From NCBI GenBank assembly GCA_036802685.1, contig DAIRVS010000001.1:62001-126000 (forward strand): 64,000 bases of DNA, given 5' to 3'. A program made the position numbers and the translations under genes. Positions 42,374-50,423 of the stretch are shown piece by piece. Numbering within the stretch: position 1 is the first letter of the stretch; each line of letters begins with the position of its first letter. The notes under the pieces were generated by a model. The model saw only the letters and a list, made by a program, of their open reading frames with translations, searched no databases and was not told the origin of the DNA. Source of the stretch: HGW-17 sp938004375 (GTDB lineage: Bacteria; Myxococcota_A; Polyangia; HGW-17).

Positions 42374-44011
42374 TCAATCCTGGACGGCCACCGCCCCGAA
42401 GGTGAACGGCGAGACGAACTGAGCCTTGGCCAGCTTGCCCATGGGGCGGAACTCGCCCTTCCCGGTGTGGAGGTTCATGACGTGCAGCCCACACTCGAAG
42501 GACACCTCGAGGGGCTCCTTGGAGGTGTGGGGCACGCAGCGGATCGAGAGCAGCTCCTTGCCGTGGTGGGCCGGAACCAGGGCGCCCATGACCACGGGAT
42601 CCGACGCGAACGACTTGAAGTTCTGCTTGTGATCCAGCCGCGACAGGAATCCGATGGTCTTCAGGCTATCGATCAGGTCCACGCCCATCTGCAGTCCCGA
42701 GGGGGTCGACAGCGGGTTCTGGGTGAGGGTCATCAACTCACCGTGGACCAGGGAGACGTACAGGAAATGTGTCCACTCGGTGCGCTGGGTGTCCTCGACC
42801 TCGGTGGCGCCCAGCAGGGAGATGGCCAGGTGCGTCGGCGTCACCTTCTCCTGGGGCAGGGGGAAGGAGGACAGAATCTTCAGTTCCGGCTCCATGGTGC
42901 GGTCCCGCGCCGAGATCAACTCGGTGGTGAGGATCTGACCGGGGTGCCAGCCGACCACCAGGCTCTCGGGGGTGTCCCCCGCGGCGACGTAGAGGGTCTG
43001 CGTCGCGCGCGTGGCGAAGAACGCCATGGTCCGCACCAGCGGCGCCTTCTCTCCGGGCAGCAGATCGACCTGGGGGCCCTCCTTGGGCACGTCGGGAACC
43101 GAGACGTCGAACATGGACAGCCGGTTGCCGCTCCGCAGCAGGACCACGGCCGTCTTCCCGTCCGGGGAGATCAGCGCCTGCTGAACTTCCTTGGCGGGGG
43201 TCTTCGCGGTCCAGGCGATCTTCTGATGGAGGATCGGGGTGCGGTATTCCAGGTTGACGACCTGCAGCCCGCCCGAGGTCGCCACGAGGGCGCGGTCCAT
43301 GCCTTGGGCGACGGAGAAGCCGAGCACGTACCCGGAGACGAGCTTCTGCTTCTGCACCACCGGAAAGTCCGCCAGCGTCAGGTCCACGGTCAGCAGGCTG
43401 GGCGCGCAGTCGGCGCCCGCGGGCTTCTCGAGGCAGGCCGGGGCGGTCTGGGTGACCACGTACATCAGCGGCTTGGTCCGGGAGAACGCGACGGCGGCGG
43501 GCTCGGCGCCCAGCTCGATGGAGGCGGCCTCGGTGAAGGCGGGGGCCTCGAGCAGGCCGAGCTTCGTGTGCCCGGGGCTCCCGGCGGCCGCGAACCGCCG
43601 GAACTCGAACGGCTGCGAGGACACGCCCTTGGAGGTGGACACGACCACGTTCTGCCGGCCCGCGGGCACGCCCACGGGGACACGCACGAGCAGGCCGCCG
43701 TTCTCGGTGCGAGCCAGCACCACCGCCGGCAGGCCGGCCACCGACACCGACGGGCCGCGCCCGAAGTCCTTGCCCAGCACGTACAGCAGCTCCCCGACCA
43801 TGGCCTGCTTGTTCATCCCCGTCCGGGCGACCTCGCCCTCCGTGGGCACCTCGGCGTTGCCCAGGTCCAGGATCGAGGTGATGGCGGGACGAGACGAAGC
43901 CTCGTCCAGGTCCATGGACTTGGCGATGCGGTAGGGATGGGCCGTGGTGCAGCCGGCGAACCAGAGCACGAGGACCGGAACGAGACGCAGGAAGAGATGG
44001 GACTGGGTCAT
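42374..44011 (-). CDS. Propeller lipoprotein with IPT/TIG-like domain
   Basis: Surface lipoprotein of 545 residues, function unknown. Lipobox LWFAGC near residue 21. Residues about 40-115 fit an IPT/TIG Ig-like domain (VLGKDFGRGPSVSVAGLPAVV, then PFEFRRF). The rest is a beta propeller of YVTN-like blades (ALISPDGKTAVVLLRSGNRLSMFDV). Cys are few. ATG 44011 is chosen for the compact signal peptide, with AGGAG 13 bases upstream. It is followed by panB with a three-base gap, an odd pairing for a vitamin operon. Confidence 0.65.
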   Translation of the reverse strand: MTQSHLFLRLVPVLVLWFAGCTTAHPYRIAKSMDLDEASSRPAITSILDLGNAEVPTEGEVARTGMNKQAMVGELLYVLGKDFGRGPSVSVAGLPAVVLARTENGGLLVRVPVGVPAGRQNVVVSTSKGVSSQPFEFRRFAAAGSPGHTKLGLLEAPAFTEAASIELGAEPAAVAFSRTKPLMYVVTQTAPACLEKPAGADCAPSLLTVDLTLADFPVVQKQKLVSGYVLGFSVAQGMDRALVATSGGLQVVNLEYRTPILHQKIAWTAKTPAKEVQQALISPDGKTAVVLLRSGNRLSMFDVSVPDVPKEGPQVDLLPGEKAPLVRTMAFFATRATQTLYVAAGDTPESLVVGWHPGQILTTELISARDRTMEPELKILSSFPLPQEKVTPTHLAISLLGATEVEDTQRTEWTHFLYVSLVHGELMTLTQNPLSTPSGLQMGVDLIDSLKTIGFLSRLDHKQNFKSFASDPVVMGALVPAHHGKELLSIRCVPHTSKEPLEVSFECGLHVMNLHTGKGEFRPMGKLAKAQFVSPFTFGAVAVQD

Positions 44012-44066
44012 GGGTGTTCGATTTCTCCTGAGCGGTGTTTTCCAAGAACCCGCGCTGGTTGTCAAG

Positions 44067-44540
44067 TCACGTTTCGCATTTCCGCCAGGGCGCCGACGTG
44101 GCCACCGAGATCCACAGGCGACGGGTGGCCGGGCCGGGCTCGGACACGCAGGCGGTGAAACCGCCGTCCCACGCGAAAAACCGCAGGATCCGCGGGTCCG
44201 GCGGTGGCTCCTCGCGCAGGGACCGGACCGGGTAGTCGGCGGGGACGAAGGGCCGATCCCGCCAGGCCAACTTGTACAGGGCCTCCTTCGCGGTCCATCC
44301 GACCCAGAAGGGGACGCCCGGGGACGTCGCCGCCGGTTCTTCGGCGCCCCGGAACAGGCGCCGGGGCATCCGGGGCGCCGGTCGATCCCACTCGGCGTCC
44401 ACGGCCCCGTCAGCGCACCACACCACCGTACCCGCGTCGGGACGGGAGCGGGACACGGCCAACGTCATGTGGGGCGCCGGTCCTTCTGCACCGGTGCGGG
44501 CGAGCCCCACCGGCACCGGGAGCGGGGGAATCCAGCTCAC
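44067..44540 (-). CDS. Short 4'-phosphopantetheinyl transferase
   Basis: Sfp-type phosphopantetheinyl transferase of 157 residues, shorter than the usual 220-240. Residues Asp48 and Glu50 (GAVDAEWDRP) match the metal-binding D-x-E, and WTAKEALYK at 82-90 matches the W-x-x-K-E-A motif. Expected to load an acyl carrier protein with the pantetheine arm from CoA. Its start overlaps the ACP stop by four bases (ATGA), making the ACP its obvious substrate. No synthase gene is nearby. Length suggests an N-terminally reduced enzyme but the core is complete. Confidence 0.8.
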   Translation of the reverse strand: MSWIPPLPVPVGLARTGAEGPAPHMTLAVSRSRPDAGTVVWCADGAVDAEWDRPAPRMPRRLFRGAEEPAATSPGVPFWVGWTAKEALYKLAWRDRPFVPADYPVRSLREEPPPDPRILRFFAWDGGFTACVSEPGPATRRLWISVATSAPWRKCET

Positions 44541-44773
44541 GCACGCCCCCGGATGAACGCCGCCATCGCGCGCAGCGAGACGAAGTGCCCGGCGTACACG
44601 TCCTGGGCGGTGACCTCGAGATCGTATACCTCCTCTATCTGAGAGATTATCTCCAGCAGCATCACCGATTTGATCAGGCGCCGACCCACCAGATCCGCGT
44701 CCGGGTCCAGCGCCGCATCCGTCCCCGAGACGTCGCGCACGATCTGTTCGAGTTGCGAAATTACATCTGGCAT
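44537..44773 (-). CDS. Acyl carrier protein with K-S in place of D-S
   Basis: Small acidic carrier protein of 78 residues, expected to be phosphopantetheinylated on a Ser. The helix II motif, usually D-S-L, reads RRLIKSVMLLEIIS with Ser36 preceded by Lys35. Flanking helices (ISQLEQIVRDVSG, ISQIEEVYDLEV) fit the four-helix bundle. ATG 44773 gives standard ACP length; the longer frame upstream is antisense to the DUF2254 leader. It is coupled to the transferase that follows. It divides from the DUF2254 gene across about 135 bases. Confidence 0.8.
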   Translation of the reverse strand: MPDVISQLEQIVRDVSGTDAALDPDADLVGRRLIKSVMLLEIISQIEEVYDLEVTAQDVYAGHFVSLRAMAAFIRGRA

Positions 44774-44908
44774 TTCATCATCCTCTTCTGTACAGTTAGC
44801 GCCAGCGGTCGCCCGGCCAAGACGGGACGGTCGCCAGACGGGTATAATGGCCGGCGGATCGTTTGGCAAGCTGACGCGCTCCGCCTCCCTCATTTTCGGG
44901 TTGCCTTC

Positions 44909-46477
44909 ATGTTCGGGACGGTTCAGAAAAAATTTTTATATATCGCCATCGGGCTTCTCGCCCTGGTTCCGTTCGTCTTTTTTTTGATTGTTTATGGACT
45001 TGACTACTTCTGGTTCGGCGTCCGCGAGGGCGACGCCGGCTTCTTCGGGATGTTCTACCGGATGTCCGTGGACGACAGCCGCCAGATCCTAGGCGGCATG
45101 GGCGAGGTGATCACCGCCATCCTCGGCATCGTCATCACCGTGGCTTCCATCATCGTCCAACTGGCCGCCACCCGGTACACGCCCCGCATCACCGAGATGT
45201 TCTTCAAGGACCGGACCAACCTGCTGATCCTGGCGTTCTTCATCGTCTCGGCGGTGTACTGCCTGTTCGTCAATTTCATCATCCGTGGCGGCGGCGGGCA
45301 CGAGTTCATCCCGGTCGCCGGTTCGATCGTGAACGTGCTGCTGATGACCTTCTCGCTGATCCTGATCGCGCCGTACTTTTTGTACGTCTTCCATTTCCTC
45401 GAGCCCGAGAACATCGTCAAGGGCATCGAGCGCCAGGTGGGCGCGACCCTGGTGCGCGCGCGCCCGGACACCGACGTCGAGGCGCTGCAGCAGCAGGTGG
45501 TGCGCAACGTCGAACAGTTGGCCGACATCGCGATCAACGCCATCGAGCAGAAGGACAAGGGCATCGCCACCTCCGCCATCGACTCCCTGCGGGATCTTTT
45601 GCGCGAGTACCAGACCACCAAGGAGCGCCTGCCCGAACGCTGGTACGTCGTGGCCGGACCCCTGCGCCAGAACACCGAGTTCATCAGCATGCACCGCGAG
45701 GTGCTCCACGAGATCTCCGAGAAGCGCACCTGGCTGGAGTACAAGACGCTGCGCCAGTTCCAGATGATCTACAACGAGTCCCTCAACCGCATGCGCGACA
45801 TCAACTACATCGTCGCCATCGACACGCGGTACCTCGGGGAGGACGCCATCTCGGCGCGGCAGCAGGAGACGCTCCGGCTGATCCTGAAGTTCTTCAACAC
45901 CTACCTGCGGGCCACCTTGAACGCCAAGGACGTGCGCACCGCCTACAACGTCCTGCACCAGTACCGGCTGCTCGCCGAGGCCGTGCTGCGCGCGGGCATG
46001 GACGACCAGCTCCTCGAGATCGCCGGCTACTTCCGCTACTACGGCCAGGTCGCCTTCGGCATGAACATCGCGTTCATCACCGAGACCGTGGCCTACGACC
46101 TCTGCTCGCTGTGCGAACTGGCCTTCTCGGCGGGGGCCCCGGTGGGGGACCGGCTCCTGGACATCCTCCTCGAGGTCGACAAGGAGGCCGAAGGCGAGGC
46201 CCAGGAGAAGGGGCTGCGAGGCGTGCGCAAGGCCCAGATCAAGATGGCCACCTATTTCCTGCTCCACGAGGATCAGGAGCGCGCCCACCGCATCTTCCTC
46301 GACATGAAGACCGAGCCCGCCGAGCGGATCCGTTCGATCCGCCAGGAGTTGATCAGCGTCGAGAGCAAGGACTTCTGGGAGGTCATCGACCGCGGCGAGA
46401 ACTTCGACTACCTGCACCCCGAGCGCCGCGCCATGCTCCACGATTTCTTCGCCAAGTTCCCCGATTTGATGAAGTGA
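44909..46477 (+). CDS. DUF2254 family membrane protein
   Basis: Inner-membrane protein of 522 residues. Four helices lie in the first 160 residues, with ITAILGIVITVASIIVQLAATRYTPRITEMF and FLEPENIVKGIERQVG in the junction, the hallmark of the DUF2254 family. The soluble C-terminal two-thirds is helical, with repeats of Arg and Leu. Family function is unknown; it may be a regulatory or transport protein. Divergent from the ACP gene. The stop is followed by the convergent PAS/GAF gene after 12 bases. Confidence 0.85.
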   Translation: MFGTVQKKFLYIAIGLLALVPFVFFLIVYGLDYFWFGVREGDAGFFGMFYRMSVDDSRQILGGMGEVITAILGIVITVASIIVQLAATRYTPRITEMFFKDRTNLLILAFFIVSAVYCLFVNFIIRGGGGHEFIPVAGSIVNVLLMTFSLILIAPYFLYVFHFLEPENIVKGIERQVGATLVRARPDTDVEALQQQVVRNVEQLADIAINAIEQKDKGIATSAIDSLRDLLREYQTTKERLPERWYVVAGPLRQNTEFISMHREVLHEISEKRTWLEYKTLRQFQMIYNESLNRMRDINYIVAIDTRYLGEDAISARQQETLRLILKFFNTYLRATLNAKDVRTAYNVLHQYRLLAEAVLRAGMDDQLLEIAGYFRYYGQVAFGMNIAFITETVAYDLCSLCELAFSAGAPVGDRLLDILLEVDKEAEGEAQEKGLRGVRKAQIKMATYFLLHEDQERAHRIFLDMKTEPAERIRSIRQELISVESKDFWEVIDRGENFDYLHPERRAMLHDFFAKFPDLMK

Positions 46478-46489
46478 CCGAGGGCGCCG

Positions 46490-47725
46490 TCACAGTTCCT
46501 TCAATTGTTTCAAGATTTTTTTCAGTTCGCTCGCCGAGGCGAGGGCGTCCCCGAGGGAGACGCGCTGCAGGTCACCCTCTGGGAGCCCGTCCAGGGCCTC
46601 CTGCGTCCGGCGGCGGATGCGCTCCGCGAGTTGTTCGAGATCGGGCGCCACCGAGGCCGCCAGGCGCCCCCGGACCTCCATGGGCCGCGCGCGCTCCAGT
46701 TCGGCTGCCACCTTGCGGTAATCCGCCACGGCGGCGCGGGCCCCAAGGGCGATGCTGGCTACCTGTCGATAGGCCTGCAGCATGTCCATCGACGGGTCGG
46801 GCTGGTCCCGCTGCAAAGCCAAAAGCGAGGTGCCGTACAGGCGGTCCCCGGACAAAAACGAGATCCCGATGAACCGGTCCAGGTGCAGCCACTTCTGGAG
46901 CCCGGCGGCCACCGGGAGGGGCAGGGAGCCGAAGGCCGCGTCGTACAGCGAGGTCTCCAGGCTCCAACCCTTGCGCGTGACCAGTTGGTAGACCTCGTCG
47001 GAAAGCGGCGTGGGGATGTCCTCCACCCGGGAGCCCAGGAACTGGATGAAGCGGCCGGCCATGCCGGGATCGATCTCCAGATGCCGGTGGGCCAGGCAGC
47101 GGGTCAGCGGGTCGAAGTCCGAGATCGTGACAAAGTAGGCACCAGTGAGCTCCTTCAGGCTGTGGGCGATGTGTCGATGCAACTCGTCCTCTGCGACCGT
47201 GGCGAGGCCCACGACAAACAGGTGGAACAGCGACAGGTCCCGCGTGCGGCGCATGGCCTCCACCTGCAGGGCCCGCTTCTCTGTTAGATCGTTGGCGATG
47301 CTCAGGATCGCCGGCCGGCCCTCCCAGGTCACGCGGTGGGCGACCGCCTCCAGCGGCAGGACGGTGCGGTCCTTGCGGTAGTGCTCCACCTCGAACGCCA
47401 GCTCCCCGCGCTCTGTGAACTCGCGCATGCGCCCCTCGAACCGGGCCGCAGAGGCGGGGGTGTCGAGGTCCTGCACCCGCAGACGGAGGAACTCATCCCG
47501 CGTGTAACCGTGCAGCTCGAGGGTCTTCCGGTTCGCGTAGTGGATGACGCTCCCTTCACCCACAACCATGATCGAGCTCGGCGCGCTGTCGAGCATCTCA
47601 AGGAGGGTCTGCATCCTGGCCGAAACCTCTGGCGAGGTTTCGGCTTGAACTTCGGCCACGGCCGAACTCCCGGCTGTAACTCCAGTTTTTGAGGAAGGGC
47701 GGTCATCCGGCGGGGGTTGTGTCAT
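46490..47725 (-). CDS. PAS-GAF sensor protein without output domain
   Basis: Cytoplasmic protein of 411 residues. A PAS domain lies at about 38-150 (SIMVVGEGSVIHYANRK, then EGRPAILSIANDLTEKR), then a GAF-like domain (about 165-310) and a helical C-terminus (about 320-411, ERIRRRTQEALDGLPEGDLQ). No histidine kinase, GGDEF or methyl-accepting domain follows, so output must be through a partner. It is the last gene in a packed five-gene run with a kinase, so phosphorylation by that kinase is plausible. Confidence 0.75.
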   Translation of the reverse strand: MTQPPPDDRPSSKTGVTAGSSAVAEVQAETSPEVSARMQTLLEMLDSAPSSIMVVGEGSVIHYANRKTLELHGYTRDEFLRLRVQDLDTPASAARFEGRMREFTERGELAFEVEHYRKDRTVLPLEAVAHRVTWEGRPAILSIANDLTEKRALQVEAMRRTRDLSLFHLFVVGLATVAEDELHRHIAHSLKELTGAYFVTISDFDPLTRCLAHRHLEIDPGMAGRFIQFLGSRVEDIPTPLSDEVYQLVTRKGWSLETSLYDAAFGSLPLPVAAGLQKWLHLDRFIGISFLSGDRLYGTSLLALQRDQPDPSMDMLQAYRQVASIALGARAAVADYRKVAAELERARPMEVRGRLAASVAPDLEQLAERIRRRTQEALDGLPEGDLQRVSLGDALASASELKKILKQLKEL

Positions 47726-47741
47726 GACAAGGCTCCGTCGC

Positions 47742-48794
47742 TCAGCCCAGGACGGTGCGCTCGATGGAGCGGATCTGGGCGCGGTACAGCGCGCTGATGC
47801 GGGTGCCGTAGTCGGCGATGAGCTGGATCAGACCGCGGGGGGTGTCGTGGCTGTCCCGGCCGTTGATGCGGTCGCCGGCGTCGCCCACCCCCGGCAGGAT
47901 GTACGCCTTCTCGTTGAGCGCGGGGTCCATCCACAGCGTGTAGATGTCCACGTCCTCCACCGCCCGGGCGATGCGCAGGCAGCCCTTCATCGCGGAGATG
48001 ACGTTGAAAAACTTCACCGAGCGGGGCCGCACGCCCTGGTCCTTGAGAAACTTCACCACCGTGATCATGCTGCCCCCGGTGGCGTTCATGGGGTCGGCGA
48101 AGAACCAGTCCTTCCCGTCGAGCATCTCCAAGTTGAAGTAGCTCTTCTTCAGGTCGAGCACGTAGGCCATGTCCTGTTCGGTCCGCCGGTCGTCGCGGCC
48201 GATCCGGAACAGGGCGAACGGGGTGACGTAGCCCTGGGAGTGGTACTCCTGGATCTCCTTGGAGACGATCATCGAGGGCAGGAGCGCGGCGCGCAGCATC
48301 ACGCACATCACCGCGTTGCCGGTGAGATCGTCGACCTGCGGGATCTTGTGGATGGCGTACTGCTGCGTGGGGACGCCCACGGGGGTGCGCACAAGGATGT
48401 GGTGCTTGGACTCGGGTGTCCCCTGGAACGCCATGTTGAAGAGCAGTTCATAGGCCCGCTGGATGTAGTAGACGAACTCGGGCTGCTCGGTGCGCACGTC
48501 CCGGAGCTTGGCGATCAGCCGGGAGGCCTCGCCGTGGATGAACTCCGGCGTCTCGAAGGAGAACACGTGGATGTTCTTCTCCTCGCGCAACATCTCCTGC
48601 ATCACGTGGCCGAGCTCGGAATAGAGCCCGACCATGCGGTCGCGCATGTCCCTGGCTCCGGCCGCGGCCGGGTCGTATCGCGAGAAGACGTCCATCGCCT
48701 CCTGGTACTTCGAGTCGAGCAGGCGGATCCGTTCGTGATCCCGCTCGGTGAGGAAGCCATCCAGATCCATCGCGCGAAGAATCAGTTTCGTCAT
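47742..48794 (-). CDS. Uracil phosphoribosyltransferase-like protein with N-terminal extension
   Basis: Protein of 350 residues with a C-terminal type I phosphoribosyltransferase domain: FADPMNATGGSM is the PRPP loop and YILPGVGDAGDRING matches the uracil-binding loop of UPRTase. An N-terminal region of about 130 residues, not part of normal UPRTase (about 210 residues), is helical (ERIRLLDSKYQEAMDVFSR). It could be a regulatory module or a different nucleobase specificity. It lies between a kinase and a PAS/GAF gene, unlike a pyrimidine-salvage operon. Confidence 0.8.
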   Translation of the reverse strand: MTKLILRAMDLDGFLTERDHERIRLLDSKYQEAMDVFSRYDPAAAGARDMRDRMVGLYSELGHVMQEMLREEKNIHVFSFETPEFIHGEASRLIAKLRDVRTEQPEFVYYIQRAYELLFNMAFQGTPESKHHILVRTPVGVPTQQYAIHKIPQVDDLTGNAVMCVMLRAALLPSMIVSKEIQEYHSQGYVTPFALFRIGRDDRRTEQDMAYVLDLKKSYFNLEMLDGKDWFFADPMNATGGSMITVVKFLKDQGVRPRSVKFFNVISAMKGCLRIARAVEDVDIYTLWMDPALNEKAYILPGVGDAGDRINGRDSHDTPRGLIQLIADYGTRISALYRAQIRSIERTVLG

Positions 48795-48806
48795 GTCCGC
48801 TCCTTG

Positions 48807-50066
48807 TCACCGCATGATCAGGTACAGCACGCCCATGCCCAGCAGCATGCCCAGGAAAAAACCGCCTAGGAACAGGCCCAACCCCCGGCCGGCGCCTTCC
48901 ACCTCGACCACGTGGCCGCCGGGCGGCGGTGGCGGGGCCGGCGCCACCCGCAGGGTCTCGGAGGGGACGTGGGGCAGGGAGGACGCCGAGGCCGGGGACG
49001 TCCCGGAGGTCGCCGAGGAAGGGGACGGGGGGGAACCCTCCGCGCCGGTTTCGCCCGAGCCAGGCGGCATCCCCACGGGAGTCGGCAGCGGCTCGGAGTC
49101 GTCGAAGTCCGTCGCGGACACCTGGGGCGCCCCGGCGTCATAATCGACGCCCCCGTCATCCACCCGCAGCGGTGCCAGGGGCGGGAAGATCATCTCGAGG
49201 GCGGAGATCACCTCGTGCATGTCCTGCGGCCGGTCCTCCGGGTTCTTCTCGAGGCAGCCCAGGATCAGTTCGTCCACCAGCGCCGGGCGCTCGGCCGACG
49301 GCGGCAGGGTGACCTTCTCCCGCAGGTGCATGTGCATCACCTCGGTGAGGTCCTCGTGGACGAACGGCAGGCGCCCGGTGATCATCTCGTAGCCCAGCAC
49401 GCCCAGGGCATAGATGTCGCTGCGCGCGTCCACCGGCTTGCCGCGACACTGCTCGGGGGACATGTAGTACGGCGTGCCCAGGGTGATGCCCTGGCGCGTC
49501 TTGGGCAGGTCCTGACCTTCCAGGGGCTCGAGGAGCTTGGCCAGGCCGAAGTCCAGCAGTTTGGTGCGCGGCGGCCAGTGACCGTCGTTGGAGGGCACCA
49601 GGAAGATGTTCTCGGCCTTCAGGTCGCGGTGGATGACGCCCTTGGCGTGGGCGGCGGCCAGGGACAGCGCGAGCATGCGCAGGATCTGCCCCGCCGCGAA
49701 GGCGCCAAGCTTGCCGTGGCGCTTCAGGAACTCGAGCAGGCGCTCCCCGCGCAGATACTCCATGACGAAGTAGTACCGCCCGTCCTCGTACTCGCCGAAG
49801 CCGAAGATGTCCACGATGCCGGGGTCGCCGATGGCGTTGACGACCATGGCCTCCTGCTTGAACCGCTGGATGTTCTCCGGATTCTGGGCCACGTGGGGGT
49901 GGATCAACTTGATCGCGACCTTCTTGCCGATGACGGGGTGGACGCCCGCGTACACGGTGCCCATGCCGCCGGCGTCGATTCGGCGCCGGACGACGTACTC
50001 GCCGAGCTTGGTGCCGGCGGGCACGTCGGGAAAGGAGTTTTTCCAGGGGGCGGGGCCTCGGGCCAT
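48807..50066 (-). CDS. Ser/Thr protein kinase with C-terminal membrane anchor
   Basis: Hanks-type kinase of 419 residues: VAIKLIH, VIHRDLKAENIF, LLDFGLAKL and GTPYYMSPEQC, complete. A long Pro/Gly/Ser-rich linker (about 290-385) leads to a single C-terminal helix (LGLFLGGFFLGMLLGMGVLYLIM) with nothing outside. The upstream gene is a Cys-rich lipoprotein and downstream are UPRTase-like and PAS/GAF genes, a signalling cluster. The start is three bases past the lipoprotein stop. Confidence 0.9.
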   Translation of the reverse strand: MARGPAPWKNSFPDVPAGTKLGEYVVRRRIDAGGMGTVYAGVHPVIGKKVAIKLIHPHVAQNPENIQRFKQEAMVVNAIGDPGIVDIFGFGEYEDGRYYFVMEYLRGERLLEFLKRHGKLGAFAAGQILRMLALSLAAAHAKGVIHRDLKAENIFLVPSNDGHWPPRTKLLDFGLAKLLEPLEGQDLPKTRQGITLGTPYYMSPEQCRGKPVDARSDIYALGVLGYEMITGRLPFVHEDLTEVMHMHLREKVTLPPSAERPALVDELILGCLEKNPEDRPQDMHEVISALEMIFPPLAPLRVDDGGVDYDAGAPQVSATDFDDSEPLPTPVGMPPGSGETGAEGSPPSPSSATSGTSPASASSLPHVPSETLRVAPAPPPPPGGHVVEVEGAGRGLGLFLGGFFLGMLLGMGVLYLIMR

Positions 50067-50069
50067 GGT

Positions 50070-50423
50070 TTACTTCCGATTCTCCTGCCACTTCCCGAGC
50101 ACCTCCTCCAGACAGGACTCCATCTGGGGGCAGTCGGTGTTGACGCAGGACATGAGGCGATCGAACAGGCTCCTGTTCTCGGTCTTGAGCTTCTCGCAGT
50201 CCTCGTAGACCCAGTCCTTGACGCGGTCGAAGGCGAACCGCTGGTTCAGTTCGTGGGCCCGGGAGCAGGACCCGAGCTTGGCGATCAGGTGGGTGCAGGA
50301 GCGCTGCGGGTCGGAGACGGCGATCCCGCCCGCGGGCACGTCGGTGGTCTCGGCCTTCTTGTCGCAGCCGCCCGCGCCCAGCACGAGGGGTAACAGGATC
50401 AGGGCGATGAGGCGGGTCGTCAT
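50070..50423 (-). CDS. Small Cys-rich lipoprotein, unknown
   Basis: Lipoprotein of 117 residues. Lipobox LGAGGC near residue 18, then a short helical domain with six Cys (SCTHLIAKLGSCS, YEDCEKL, SCVNTDCPQMESC), probably three disulphides. No family recognised; small Cys-rich helical lipoproteins are common partners of envelope sensors. The ATG at 50423 overlaps the stop of the GH13-like gene by four bases, and the kinase follows three bases later, so all are co-translated. Confidence 0.7.
   Translation of the reverse strand: MTTRLIALILLPLVLGAGGCDKKAETTDVPAGGIAVSDPQRSCTHLIAKLGSCSRAHELNQRFAFDRVKDWVYEDCEKLKTENRSLFDRLMSCVNTDCPQMESCLEEVLGKWQENRK

Noticed and set aside
41738..44158. Plus-strand ORF of 806 codons across panB and the propeller lipoprotein
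   Set aside because: Antisense of recognised genes; composition matches other shadows.
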